Below the pieces are notes generated by a model. It worked only from the letters and a program-made list of their open reading frames with translations, had not been told where the DNA came from and searched no databases. Below, piece by piece: positions 23,862 to 35,673 of a stretch of 64,000 nt of DNA (positions are counted from its first letter, which is position 1; the number at the start of each line of letters is the position of its first letter). The stretch is from positions 1 through 64,000 of the forward strand of contig JALLLS010000058.1 of assembly GCA_025094145.1 (NCBI GenBank), read 5' to 3'. Source of the stretch: Spinellus fusiger (taxonomy: Eukaryota > Mucoromycota > Mucoromycetes > Mucorales > Phycomycetaceae). The translations under genes were made by a program, and so were the position numbers.

Positions 23862-24941
23862 TGTGCTACTTTTCGGCGTCGATGGCTTCTTCCAGGAAAC
23901 GCTTTTCTAACAAAAACAGAGTTAGTCAATGTTCATGCCCACTACTAAAAATGCCTTTTTTCTATCTATTCCATATCCATATTAAGATGAGGAAGAATGT
24001 CCGTTTTAAGCACAGGTGCTAGAATCCCATCCACTTTGGCACTACGGATATACACCAACATATATGCATTTGTGCACCGTTTCATAGACTACGCACTATT
24101 GTTTCTTAATTTTCCATCAGGGCATAAAGGGCTACTGCCATTATGTAATAAATCATCTCCATAATTGTCTTGGCATACTTATCTCAAGGTGACTCTAGTC
24201 ACCCGGGTATCATCAAACCACAGCCCAATGGGTTGTTTAGTTTACTTTTATATATGTATGTGTGGGTGGGTTTAGAGATGAAGGTGTGTTTGTACCATTT
24301 GCCATTATTTTATGGTTTGATCAGAACAAAGTAATGTCCACTGTATAGAAGAACACTGCATTCAAGAAGAGGAGTTCATAGTGAGTAAGTCTTTCTTTAT
24401 GACACCTCTTTATGACGCTTGTCTCTTACCTATAAAGTGTAGAATCATAAAAACCCACCTTGTCACCAGCCTATTTACAATAAACATCCAAATTGATACA
24501 CTCTGAGAACACATGACGTTCATTGATCTACCAAGCTTCCTTAAGCCATTAGAGTGTCATTTGTAGATTACCTTGACCATAGAGTCTCTTTTCATATCAT
24601 ATTCAAACTACTTTAGCTACACATAGAGAGCAGGAGGGAAGCTCTCAGAAGACACTCTCTTGGGGGCATCTTGCAGCCTGTATCCTTCTGCCATGTACTT
24701 TTTCTCATCATCCAATGTCTCCACAGCAACATATTCCTTAGACGATTCATCTTCATCTTTACATCTCTTGACGTTCAATTGGATATCTAAGTGTGTTATT
24801 CCTCTGTTAAACACATACACACACAATCTACCATAGAATTTCTTTTATCCGAGAAGACTCGTATTGGATAGTTAGACATTTGATGTAGCTCTTCATCCTC
24901 CCCAAGAATAAACTTTTTACTGTCCTACCGGCTGCTATATC
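23862..24941 (-). pseudogene. 3' half of a decayed USP7/Ubp15-type deubiquitinase
   Basis: Scattered, frame-broken blocks in the order of the USP7 catalytic domain, read on the minus strand. About 24937-24831 gives LFLGRMKSYIKC and YESSR, then a stop at 24828-24830. About 24795-24617 gives DIQLNVKRCKDEDESSKEYV, AVETLDDEKKYMAEGYRLQD and SFPPALYV, then a stop where the family continues QLKRF. About 24240-24145 gives WFDDTRVTRVT. About 24083-23970 gives TNAYMLVYIR and LAPVLKTDILPHL. About 23911-23862 gives KRFLEEAIDAEK. The C-terminal ubiquitin-like domains of USP7 are not seen. The matching 5' half lies at 29.7-30.45 kb, separated by inserted DNA. Expression as a working protease is not possible in this arrangement. 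Confidence 0.85.
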
Positions 24942-26160
24942 CTACACATCAGGAGATTTTTCTGGCCTTTAGGTGGTGATATCTCCTTCCTTTTACGTCG
25001 AAAAAGTAACTCATCTTATATGGAACAATGATTAAAATCAAAAGGTTTGCGGATATCCAAATAATTGTTTCCTTTTGTAGTGTACCTCACTATCAAATTG
25101 TATTATCAATAGAATGTAGTGTTGATGAATGAAATTGTTTATGATAATAGTATAGCTAATAGTATAGTATGTACTATAGTTACTGCCTAAGTATATTTCT
25201 TTCATAGAAATAGAATCCACACCCTAAAAGCCTTGTGCTTTATCCTTGGGAGATAGAAAACCATGCTCAGGAGTATACCCTAGACACCCTAGACAGTATA
25301 GAAGACCACCTGAGACTGACTTGAGAGCCTCTACTTAATAACAATACAATGAGTGTCTTGTAGATTACAATGAGCTCAAGCCCAGATGAAGACATTATTT
25401 ACCTTTTTATCACTAGAATAGTCTTTGATGGTGTCTATTATTTCTTTCTATTGTTCTAATCTGTTAATAATAGTACATTCCCTTGTTTATTTATGCTCTT
25501 GACGAGTACTTGGGTGTTAAGTTGTATGTGCAGTGCAATAAATAACAAAAGGAGGAGACTATGGTAACAAATAATAATTTTTCTTTCTCTATTCTGGTGA
25601 TGTATACACTAGCCTCCACTCATAAAACTCACAGGTCAAACAATTCACACTCTATTTGCCTTGGACCTAAAGTCCAGTGTTAGAAACAATACTTTTTTTT
25701 TATCATTAAGTACTATTGTTAATACCAATTACAATGAGGTAGTTGAGGTAATTATGAATATTGAGTCAATGAATGGATATACTGTTCTTAACATAAGTGA
25801 GTTTAGTTCTATTTACTAGGTAATGATTATTAGAGTTAATTCAGTATGTCTTAAACGTTTCTTAAGCAGTGCTATACTGCAAATAATGTGGGCTTAAGGA
25901 CAACACATTATGTTAAACAATAAATGCAGTGACTAAGTTGCAATATTGGGGTGGCTCATTCTATTTCTTGTCTTTACAGCTAATTCTATACTTTTTAATT
26001 ACAAAGTCAATCGTCATTGCTAGAATAGGCAAGTAGAGTTTGAAATAGTTCATTTACACAGCGAAAAGGCCTTTTAAAACACATTAGCTAATTAGAGTAA
26101 TAGTGTGATTTTATTCTCAGGATTTTTCCTTATGTATCCCAAAAATCTTTGGGTGTGTAG
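24941..26160. repeat. dispersed repeat, left copy
   Basis: About 1.2 kb starting cctacacatcaggagat. It is homologous to the copies at about 35674-36870 and 46381-47530. Positions about 25215-25935 are essentially identical to 46630-47345, while both ends differ visibly between left and right copies. The last ~150 nt (about 26005-26155) also occur at about 29355-29510. No coding capacity is seen. It marks the left edge of the DNA that split the deubiquitinase gene. Confidence 0.85.
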
Positions 26161-26223
26161 CCCACGACTTGTAATGAGTATGCAATTTCATTAAATGATA
26201 AAGCACATTATTCTGTAATGAAG

Positions 26224-26580
26224 TTATAGACTTGTTTTCAAAAATTTTAAGTCTTTGAAATTTTCGGTGAGACTGTCTATTGCCTGATCTAAAGTTGCAG
26301 AGGTGTGATCTAAAAACTTTTCAGAAAGATGTTTCTTATGGTCTTCATTTAATAATACTGATCGGCCCATTTCTTTTGGGTTCTCTACAGGCTTGATTTC
26401 CATATCATTCATACTTTGCATGGTTTGCTCCTGATCTCTTTTAAGTTATTCATATGTGGTTCGACAAGTAATACCTAATTACTTAACTGCTTTACCTGCA
26501 GTCATACCTAGTTCATAAACCATGTAAAAAGGTGACCTTTAACATTATCACCGCGTTTCTTGTAGTAAGATACAGGTGCT
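26224..26580 (-). pseudogene. relic of a homeodomain-like (Tc1/mariner-type) transposase N-terminus, copy A
   Basis: The minus-strand frame gives GMTAGKAVK, stop, LGITCRTTYE, stop, LK, then an open stretch with LLNEDHKKHLSEKFLDHTSA and LDQAIDSLTENFKDLKF. This is the helix-turn-helix and linker layout common at the N-terminus of fungal Tc1/mariner-type transposases (a helix, GIT-type recognition helix, then LTEDHK.FL). Two in-frame stops and no DDE catalytic part show it is dead. Just upstream (26610..26831) an open frame of 73 codons of unknown kinship may be its extension. Confidence 0.6.
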
Positions 26581-28172
26581 GAAGTAGAGATTGAAGCTTC
26601 TTTGGAGACCTAGGGTTTTGAATAAAGCTTCTCAAGTGATTTTAAGTCCAATTGAGTAATATAGTCTATGATATTTTGAAGAGGAAAACATCCTTTATCC
26701 ACACCTATCAATATGGGTTCATTGTCCAATTCGTCGATAGCACTTCCCTGTCCATCTTCATAGTAGATTTGTAAAATCATTGTTGAGGAAATAATATTTT
26801 GAAAAAGGCTCAACTTTCTGAGGTTGTCCAAATTCTTTCTAAGAATAATGTATGATAGCTATGCATGCAAATGAGTCTGACTGTTTGTAATTAAAATATT
26901 ATACATATCTTTGAGTTTCGAACAGTTATTTCTATAAAAAAACAACAACCTACACCGAGTCTATAAATAAATAGAGTATCTAATGGCAGTAAACGAAATC
27001 AGAAAAAAGTACTCTATTTGCCTTGATACTGAAAGAAGCCCATGTCTGATTCATAAATGAGACTGAGATATCAGGGTAATAATTAAAATACATCTTGTCT
27101 AGTATTTCTTTTTTACTCTATAAGTACCAAAATATAGGCTCTAATATATTTGTATTAGCTGAGATCATTATGTTAAACAATCCTTTAAGGCGTATAGGTG
27201 TTATCTGCAGCCCATTATAGCGATGCATATTTGTATACTGAGGGACAAACACAGTATACATAATATATAATATATACTAAAGATACTTGTGTTTTAAAAA
27301 AAAATCTACCTAACTATAAATATACATAACATCATACATTCATATATTATAACATTGATAGGGTTATATCAATATTTTTTAATTATGAGAGAGATTATAT
27401 CCACAAGAAGAGATACTGTTTATGGATATAGGTTTGTTTATATAATCTAATTTTGTCTACAATAAATATACAAATATATTGTAAACTAAGGTATCTTTAT
27501 AATTTTATAAACATTAAAAATTGTATTATGTATATTAATATATTTAATTTATATAGTTAATTCTATTTTAGGCTTGTAGATGTTCTTCATTCTCACTATG
27601 TGAAATGTGTTGTTAAGATATACACTTATCACCAATGTGTTGATTGTTAAAAATAAAATTGCATCAGAGTACACTTTATTTTCTGTTTATTTAGATGAAG
27701 GGTATTAATCTATCAATAAGTAACAATGCATAATAAATGAACGATATAATACTTCTCGAACGACACTATTCTCAAAGACAGTGTATAACTCTTCTTGGCT
27801 AAATTACAAGTATTAGGTATTATTAAAGAAAGACAAAAGGCTTATTCATGAGTAGTTTATCTTTTAATACTATTGTTTTGTTCTATATCATTCTATAAGA
27901 TAAAATACCTTAATTATTATAAGGGTGTCTCGAAACATTTTAAATATATTCTCTGTATCATAAATATTTTGAGTCTTAGTATATTCTTTATCCTAAGTAA
28001 CATACACACAAGCAACATTTGATATTACGAAAGAATAAAACTGTATTCTTAAAATATACCACTCGATTACTAACAAGTCAGCTATACTGCATACTAATGT
28101 TTGCTTATGACTTTTAGTATAATTCTTGAAAAGTATATAAACAGACAAACAGTATTAACATAATCAATAAAA

Positions 28173-29355
28173 ATGTCTGTGGATACCCACTCAACTAAAA
28201 TAAATAGTCAAGAAATACATCAAGGCACAGCTTATTGGCTTCCTCCATCTGGCACTGATCAAGAAAGACTAACTCTTGTAAGTCATTTGAAAACCATTTC
28301 AATTAACAAAACTATAAATATTTAGTTGAGCAAATGCAATCAAGAGGCACATGGAGGGTTTGTGTGAGTGGTTATTCTATTATTCTAATAATTTTCAGAA
28401 ATATTATGAGTTTGTCTCGTGAAATTGTCTCTTTTAAAGAGGGTACAATGGTTCTGGACATTGGATATGGTTCTGGAAGCTGGCTCATGGTGAGATATAT
28501 AAAATCAAAAACACTCTGCTACTGAATCAGTAAACAATTATCATTAATAGGAAATGAACAAAGAGTTTCCTGATGCAAAGTATATTGGTGTTGATATCTC
28601 TGGCACAATTCCAGAGGACAGGGCTTCCAGTATCACCTATGAGTTTGGAGATATAGTCAAAGGCCTGAAATACCCTGATGCAAGCTTTGACTTTATAAAT
28701 ATGCGTCATTTGGTCTATGGATTAAGTATAGACGAGTGGTATATAGCACTAAAAGAGATTCGTCGTCTGCTTAAACCCAAGGGCTGTGCTCAGCTTACAG
28801 AGATCCAACACATTGTATAGTATTTTACTTTAAATATATATCTTTATTTACATTGCCTGAATGTCTTAAATTTTCACAGCCAAGAAATCCTGAAAATAGG
28901 AGTGATTACGATAATGCCAGTAAGTTCAAGTATTTTATTTATTAAGAAGAAGCCATGAATATTAAGAAGCCATTTGTTTAGTATTTGATTACATAACTGA
29001 GATGGGTCAAGATCCAATGATCACTTACAACTTATCAAAATATACTCATAGCTCTTGAATGAGAATTATTCATAATGAACAACGTCATCTCTTTTTTGGT
29101 ATGTATAGCACTATTTATTATCTATAGTGATCAGAAAAATAACTAAAAAATATTATAATAGGCCAAAACAATCATTTGATGAACTTGTATAAAATATTTT
29201 GGGAACTCACCCACGAATCATTTCTGCTTAAAATAGGCCCTAGACTTGGAGTACCAGTGTCTGAATATAAGTCATATGTTAAACAATACACCAAATATCA
29301 AGTAGAAAAAGATGAAGAGAATATTTGGTGTAGTTTTTTGATTTGTCATAAATAA
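28173..29355 (+). pseudogene. Umta/LaeA-like SAM methyltransferase with one in-frame stop, copy A
   Basis: Seven exons: 28173..28277, 28326..28363, 28399..28489, 28551..28814, 28880..28919, 28982..29098, 29162..29355 (849 nt, 283 codons). Seen: leader QGTAYWLPPSGTDQERLTLL typical of this fungal family, SAM motif I LDIGYGSGSW (Cys of DIGCGSG replaced by Tyr), YIGVDISG, FDFINMRHLVYGL, IRRLLKPKGCAQLTEI, and a C-terminal GPRLGVPVSEYKSYV. The frame is intact except for TGA at 29056-29058, inside the sixth exon, after KYTHSS. Both tandem copies carry it. One intron (28364-28398) is only 35 nt. The products could be a 214-residue truncated protein or none. The natural substrate is unknown. Confidence 0.75.
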
Positions 29356-29515
29356 ATTGCAAAGTCAATAGTCATTGCTAAAACAGACAAGTAGAGTTTG
29401 AAATAGTCCATTTAGACAGCGAAAAGGCCTTTTTTTAAACATATTAGCTGATTAGAGTAATAGTGTGATTTTATTGTCTGTAGATTTACTTTTATATCCC
29501 AAAAATCTTTAGTCA
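29340..29515. repeat. second copy of the repeat tail inside the unit
   Basis: The stretch aagtcaat(a/c)gtcattgcta ... gcgaaaaggcc ... attagagtaatagtgtgatt matches about 26005-26155 in the same orientation at roughly 85% by eye. It begins right at the methyltransferase stop codon. The corresponding copy in unit B is at about 40050-40225. Confidence 0.8.
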
Positions 29516-29674
29516 TGCACCAAGCCAGAATAGATGACTTTTGAAAAGTGTCCAATTGACTATAGAGAGTGACCCATTTGATTTCAAAAATATCACCCGA
29601 CTATTCTTCAGTAAAGTGGCCAATCAAGGGCAGAAAGACTGTAGCATATACTGAATGCATTTTTACTTTTCTTA

Positions 29675-30450
<776 letters not shown>

Positions 30451-32580
30451 GTTTGTTTGTTTGTTTGTTTGTTTGTTTGTTCTTCTAATAGGTCTATGCG
30501 ACTGTACTTGTTTTTGTTTTACCAGTGGAATCCACTCATAGTAAAGATGGGGCTCTGTGTTCTTTCTGCCAACCCTTTTCAATCTTCAATGATATATTTG
30601 TATTTATAAAAATAGAAAGGTATAGAGGTGGATCCATAGAGGTAGATGACTGCATGGAGATAAATTCCTTAATAAGATACGACAAAATAAAAGAATAATT
30701 TAGTCATAAACACCCTAGACATGAGAAGGATAGAGAGACGGGACATGAAAAGTGCTTTTTGCATGAGGAAGAGTAAAATACGCTATTTTATCTTGGCTTT
30801 CTTTTCATTTTGTGGACATTGTGCTGTTTCTTTCTTTCTTTAGTTAATCAGTGTAAGACAATAAGAGAGAGAGAGAGCGAGAATGGATCTGCTGAGAGAT
30901 GCACGGGCATAGACAAGGGGAGAAGAACCTTGAGGGTCAAGAGATGTGTGATAATGAGAGCATGTCCATCTTTGGCAATAATAGGTGTGTGCTCTATAGC
31001 AACCATAAAGGGTAATCGTCTGCATAGAGTAGCAAGGACAGGAACAAGGGAAAGTGACTGTGAACACAAACAGGCAAGGAAACAAGATATCCTAAATAGT
31101 GACTTTGAAACACTAAGCAACTGAGTTGCTCTATAAATATAATGGGTTACAGTAAGCCACATTGGATCAGGGGGAAAAGTGTGCGCATCGATGTGTGTAG
31201 AGTAATAATAGAGTACAATCTACTGTAGATTGTACTGTAGAATAGAGAGTAATAATAGAGTATAAACCACAGCACATCCCACAGCACAGTCTACACCCTA
31301 ATCTACACCAAGTGAGTTCATGAGGAGTGGACTATGCATAGAGAAGAGTGTCTAAGAACTCCTCTCTTGTTTAGTCTTTCATTGTGGCTAGAATGGACAT
31401 TGGCCCAACTACAAATAGCAGCTGTCTTGAGATGGAGGCAAGACAGAAAAGCAGTCCCTAACACAGACATAGGCTGATCCTATTATTGATGCTAGTCCAC
31501 GACACACTGTTGTGAGTCCACAGTGCAAAAGGGACATGGTTTGGCCCTGACTTTTTCTTTTTTGTATAGCGGAAGGGGTCAGAAACTCATCTTGTTTGAA
31601 ATGAACACATGTGCCCACCAGCGTGATACGGTTTATCTGAGCTCAGTAGCAGGCAATAAGAAGCCGTGCCACCAAAGAGGTGCTATGTCATTCCCTCCTT
31701 TGGGCGTCACTGTGTTCTCCTGTAGGACGATCATGGACGGCTCTTCTGATGGAGTTTAGCCATAGGTTTGTTACTTGTCGTAGTTTGTTACTGGTTGTAT
31801 GAGTAGGCAGGTCACTGAATCACACCAAGTAACGCCCAATAACACCCCATAACAACTCAATAACACTTAATAGCACTTAATAACTGGATTCCACGTGGAA
31901 AGAAATCTCTCTCCTTGACACAACCATGAGGCTATTATTCCTCACTTGATACTAATAAAGAATTCTTGTATGAAAAACAGTAGGTGTGGTTAGAAAACAC
32001 TTACAGATCTGGCAGGGACAGTCCTGCAAGGTATTTTCATCTGATATAGTTTAATAGGATGTCTTTGTTATTATCACCACACACACACACACACATACAT
32101 TCATACTGGCAGTTTACTATTTTTTCCTGTATAGAGTTCAACCCCGCTTATCACAAACAAAGTGTGAGGTAGAATGTGCCTAATTTTCATAATTTTTTTC
32201 TTGTATTTTTCCGTATTATTTATTGCTCCTTACAAATAAAGCCCATTTCTACAGAGCTAAGAATCTTGGCTTGTCTTTTTATTTTGCTTTCTTTCTTATT
32301 TTCTTATTTTCCTATTTTCCTATTTTCCTATTTTCTTATTTTCTTATTTTCTTATTTTACATTTCCTGCTCTCTCTGTAGATCCCTTTTTATATATTGTC
32401 ATTTGATTTGTTGTAGTGGACTGCACTGTTTTATTTATTTATTTATTTCTGTAGATCCACTGTGATTGGCTGTGATTGTTATTATTACTGTTATTATCTT
32501 ATCCACTTTACTGGCGATCCTATTCCTCCCTCTTTTTTCTTCTATAGCTAGTGTCGCTCAGCAGTGTATGTATCTTCTTT
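30451..32580. other. region without recognised gene, unit A
   Basis: Holds a (GTTT)7 run at about 30452-30481, a CA run at about 32080-32094 and a tTTCCTATT/TTCTTATT minisatellite at about 32288-32358. ORFs of 69-104 codons on both strands show no motif and overlap each other, so I leave them out. The equivalent in unit B is about 41161-43289. Confidence 0.5.
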
Positions 32581-33483
32581 ATGCCCCTTGTCATGAACCT
32601 CGCTTCAATAAAGCATACTCCACCTCAATCCATAGCCAGTCAAAATACACACAGTCGCTGGCGTAGGGGGATTGCTCTGTTGACTCGATGGTCTCAGTCT
32701 TCCCATAGAAAGCCGTCCTCTTCCTCACACTCTTCCTCCTATGCACTATCAGAGAAACACCTTACAGATACCATCCAATGCGAAGACCTCACTGCCAAAG
32801 AATTCGCCCAGCTGACAGGAATTAAAATAAGATCCACCGAGTCAGAGGAGGAAGAAGACACCGCCTATGAGGGCTATTACGCGACAGTCCCTGCCTTTAT
32901 GAAGATGGCCTCGGACCCACAGTCTCCTCCCCCTCCCCAGCATTTGAATGTCAGCCAGTGCCAGCTCTCCACCCACTCCTCTCGCTCGGCTCAGTCCTCA
33001 GAATCCCGTGGCAGACAAAACCTATTGCGGATATGGGATTCTGACTACTGGCAGTACAGCCCACACTACCACGCCTCTACACCCACTCTGGGCCACCTCA
33101 CCAGCAGCCTCAGCACCCAGATATACCCCACCAAAAGCAGATCAGATCCCGTCCAGCCTATTCCCATCCACTCCTCCCTATGCTCTGAAGACAGTGCTCT
33201 TTCTTCTGTGGCATCAATGTGTTCTGTCCGCTCTAGTTCTGGTTCCACTGCTGCCACAAGTTACGCCTCAGACACACCCTTTCTTTCTCACCTACGCCGC
33301 CAGTCCACCCATGACACCAGCAGCCAACCTCAGCGACCCACCAATGTCATACAAAAGGGACGGTTCAAGATTGTCCTGGGATACAACGACGGAGCAGGCG
33401 ATGCCCCTGTCATCACTCTTCCTGAGCAAGTGGTGGAGTGGAAGCGGAAGAGAGCAGATGTGTGCAGTGGTGCGCATGAGTGA
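32581..33483 (+). CDS. Ser/Pro-rich protein of unknown function, copy A
   Basis: A 300-residue open frame from the ATG at 32581 (the frame is open further upstream to a tatag that could be a splice acceptor). I do not recognise the family. Seen: a basic/hydrophobic N-terminus (no clear signal peptide cleavage site), a Ser cluster SSSSHSSS, a small folded-looking segment EDLTAKEFAQLTGIKI, an acidic patch SEEEED, a long disordered Ser/Gln/Pro region, and a C-terminal VIQKGRFKIVLGYNDG block. The base composition is clearly richer in C than the surrounding DNA, as in real exons. It lies about 600 nt upstream of RFC5 in the same direction. Both copies are intact and identical in frame. Confidence 0.65.
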   Translation: MPLVMNLASIKHTPPQSIASQNTHSRWRRGIALLTRWSQSSHRKPSSSSHSSSYALSEKHLTDTIQCEDLTAKEFAQLTGIKIRSTESEEEEDTAYEGYYATVPAFMKMASDPQSPPPPQHLNVSQCQLSTHSSRSAQSSESRGRQNLLRIWDSDYWQYSPHYHASTPTLGHLTSSLSTQIYPTKSRSDPVQPIPIHSSLCSEDSALSSVASMCSVRSSSGSTAATSYASDTPFLSHLRRQSTHDTSSQPQRPTNVIQKGRFKIVLGYNDGAGDAPVITLPEQVVEWKRKRADVCSGAHE

Positions 33484-34082
33484 GATGATGGGAGATGTTC
33501 TGGGTGATGTTCTGGGTGATGTTTTTGAGTGATGTTCTGGGTGATGTTTTTGAGTGATGTTTCTGACTACTATTTCTTACTACTGTATGCATGCTTGTCT
33601 TGTATTCTTCTTATGCTATTTCCTTGTTTGTTTTCTTTTTCTCTCTATTCACCTGCCTTTCTTTAGCATGTAGTATTTATTATTTACCATGGACGCCTGT
33701 CATGTCTTTTTTCCTTTCTTTTTTACTGCTATTTCCACTGCTATTTCCACTGCTACTATTACTACTACTACTATTACTATTACTATTACTATTACTACTA
33801 CTATTATTTCTATTTCTTTTTCTATGTTTCTTTTTTCTTTTTCTTTTACACACAGACACCCACCCAGTGTCTAGAATGATAAAGTGTATGTAAATATATC
33901 AATCTATCCACACTCTGTCTTTTTTGTTTGTTTGTATATGCTTTTGTAGTGTTGAATAGGTCTGTCGGCTGAATTGATCTACACTTTAAAAAGGCACTCA
34001 ACCTCCCTCCTGTGCCTAATGTCGTAGGACTGTGTTTATTTTCTATTCGTGACTCTTTGGCGCGTATTTGTTTTCTTCTTCC
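33484..34082. other. short intergenic with minisatellites, unit A
   Basis: A gatgttctgggt / gatgtttttgag minisatellite follows the stop (about 33490-33560). ACT/ATT triplets run at about 33745-33805. RFC5 promoter lies here. Confidence 0.6.
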
Positions 34083-35509
34083 ATGTTCAAAGGCAAAGGC
34101 AAAGTGCAGCCCTCGGATAATCTCCCCTGGTAGATACTCCACCAGCTGCAACATACAACTCACTCAGAGTAGGGTCGAGAAATACCGCCCTGAACAGCTG
34201 GATGATATTATGTCTCATGAAGATGTGACTTGTACCAGTTGAGTCATGGCATGGAGTGTCAACACAAGAGAAGAGAGTGGGACTAACCGAGGACCAGTCA
34301 AGCAGTTTATTAAGGCTCAACAGCTGCCTCATCTTCTATTCTACGGGCCACCAGGAACAGGCAAGACATCGACAGTACTTGCTTATGCACGGAATCTGTA
34401 TGGTAGCTGTGATAAGTCCATGGTACTAGAGGTATGTCTGTTCATGTCATCCTATGCCATGTACTCCCTACCCTACCCTATGCCATACGCTCTACACTCT
34501 ACACTGCAGATGAATAACATATCTGCTCTAGTTGAATGCATCGGACGAACGTGGTATTGATGTTGTCCGTGAACAGATCAAGAGCTTTGCAAGCACCCGC
34601 AACATGTACAGGTAGCCCCTACCAACCCCACCTGCTTCTTCAATAGATTGACACAACCCTAGCTCAGGATTCAAATTGATCATTCTGGATGAGGCAGATG
34701 CCATGACACAACAGGCCCAGGCAGCTCTTCGCAGAGGTAACCGAGCATAGGCTTCTTACTACTCACACTGCAGTGATTGAAAAATACACAAAGAATGTCC
34801 GGTTCTGCATTGTATGCAACCATGTCAGCAAGATATCCCCAGCCATTCAGTCTCGCTGCACACGCTTCCGATTCGCACCGATTCCTCCCAGTGTCATTGA
34901 GAAGCGCATCACGGATATTGCTGATGCAGAGAGGTAAGCAGGAAAAGCTGTCTTTGATAGCATGGTAATAGTCTGTCCTAGGGTGAATCTGTCAGAGGAT
35001 GGAAAGGAGGCCCTGATGAGGCTGTCCAAGGGCGACATGCGACGTGCTCTCAACATCCTCCAAGCATGCCATGCTGCCTATGATACAGTGGACAAGGATG
35101 CCATCTACAACTGCACTGGACACCCTCACCCTGAGGATATTGCCAGCATGATAGAAGCTCTCCTTCTTGATGACTACACCACAGCCCACAAGAGTAAGTT
35201 CTGTCTCTGGACTGCACTCACTCTTCACAGGAATATCCACCCTCAAAAGAGACAAGGGATTGGCTCTGCATGATATCCTCTTGGAAATCTACAGCAACCT
35301 CAACAGCGTAGAGCTTCCCCCCCTCACTCGAATGAGTCTGCTCGAGTCACTGGCTGAAATTGAGTAAGTGGCTGTCTTATTCCACTATCCCCTGCTGAGT
35401 GAGTGAGTGCATTTGTTTCTATAGATATCGTCTGGGAGAAGGTGCAAGTGAGGCTGTTCAATTGGTGGCTCTACTGGGTGCATTTAAGCTCGCGGTAGCA
35501 GATCGTTAG
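34083..35509 (+). CDS. RFC5: replication factor C small subunit (human RFC5 / yeast Rfc3), copy A (9 exons)
   Basis: AAA+ clamp-loader subunit that helps load PCNA. Exons: 34083..34129, 34173..34237, 34298..34431, 34532..34611, 34663..34736, 34774..34933, 34982..35193, 35231..35363, 35425..35509 (990 nt, 329 aa). Seen: LPWVEKYRP at the N-terminus,  Walker A GPPGTGKT at 54-61, [10 protein letters not shown], Walker B DEAD at 118-121, ALRRVIEKYT, the SRC motif at 160-162 (SRCTRFRF), [11 protein letters not shown], and KGLALHDIL. These are specific to the RFC5/Rfc3 subgroup. Introns are 35-100 nt. The two tandem copies show no base difference that I can find within exons, so both should be functional. 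Confidence 0.95.
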
Positions 35510-35673
35510 ACAAGAATTTACATTCAACACATGCGAGTCTTTTTATTTTATTTTATTTTATTTTATATATTATATATTATATATTATTCTCTTTCTCTCT
35601 CTCTGCTTTTAAACAAGAAAAAAAAAAAGACTTGTTCTTTGTGCTTGTGTTTGGACTTAATTTTTATTTTTGC

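Noticed and set aside
30810..31162. 104-codon frames on both strands in the duplicated unit
   Set aside because: Frames overlap on opposite strands, lack motifs and have GA-repeat content; no splice partner was found.
32948..33532. 194-codon alternative frame over the Ser/Pro-rich gene
   Set aside because: It is a shifted reading of the same C-rich exon, and the other frame has the longer and more ordered protein.
33591..33893. Leu-rich 100-codon frame suggesting a membrane protein
   Set aside because: It is a translation of CTATTA/CTGCTA triplet repeats without conserved features; the same applies to the copy at 44300-44602.
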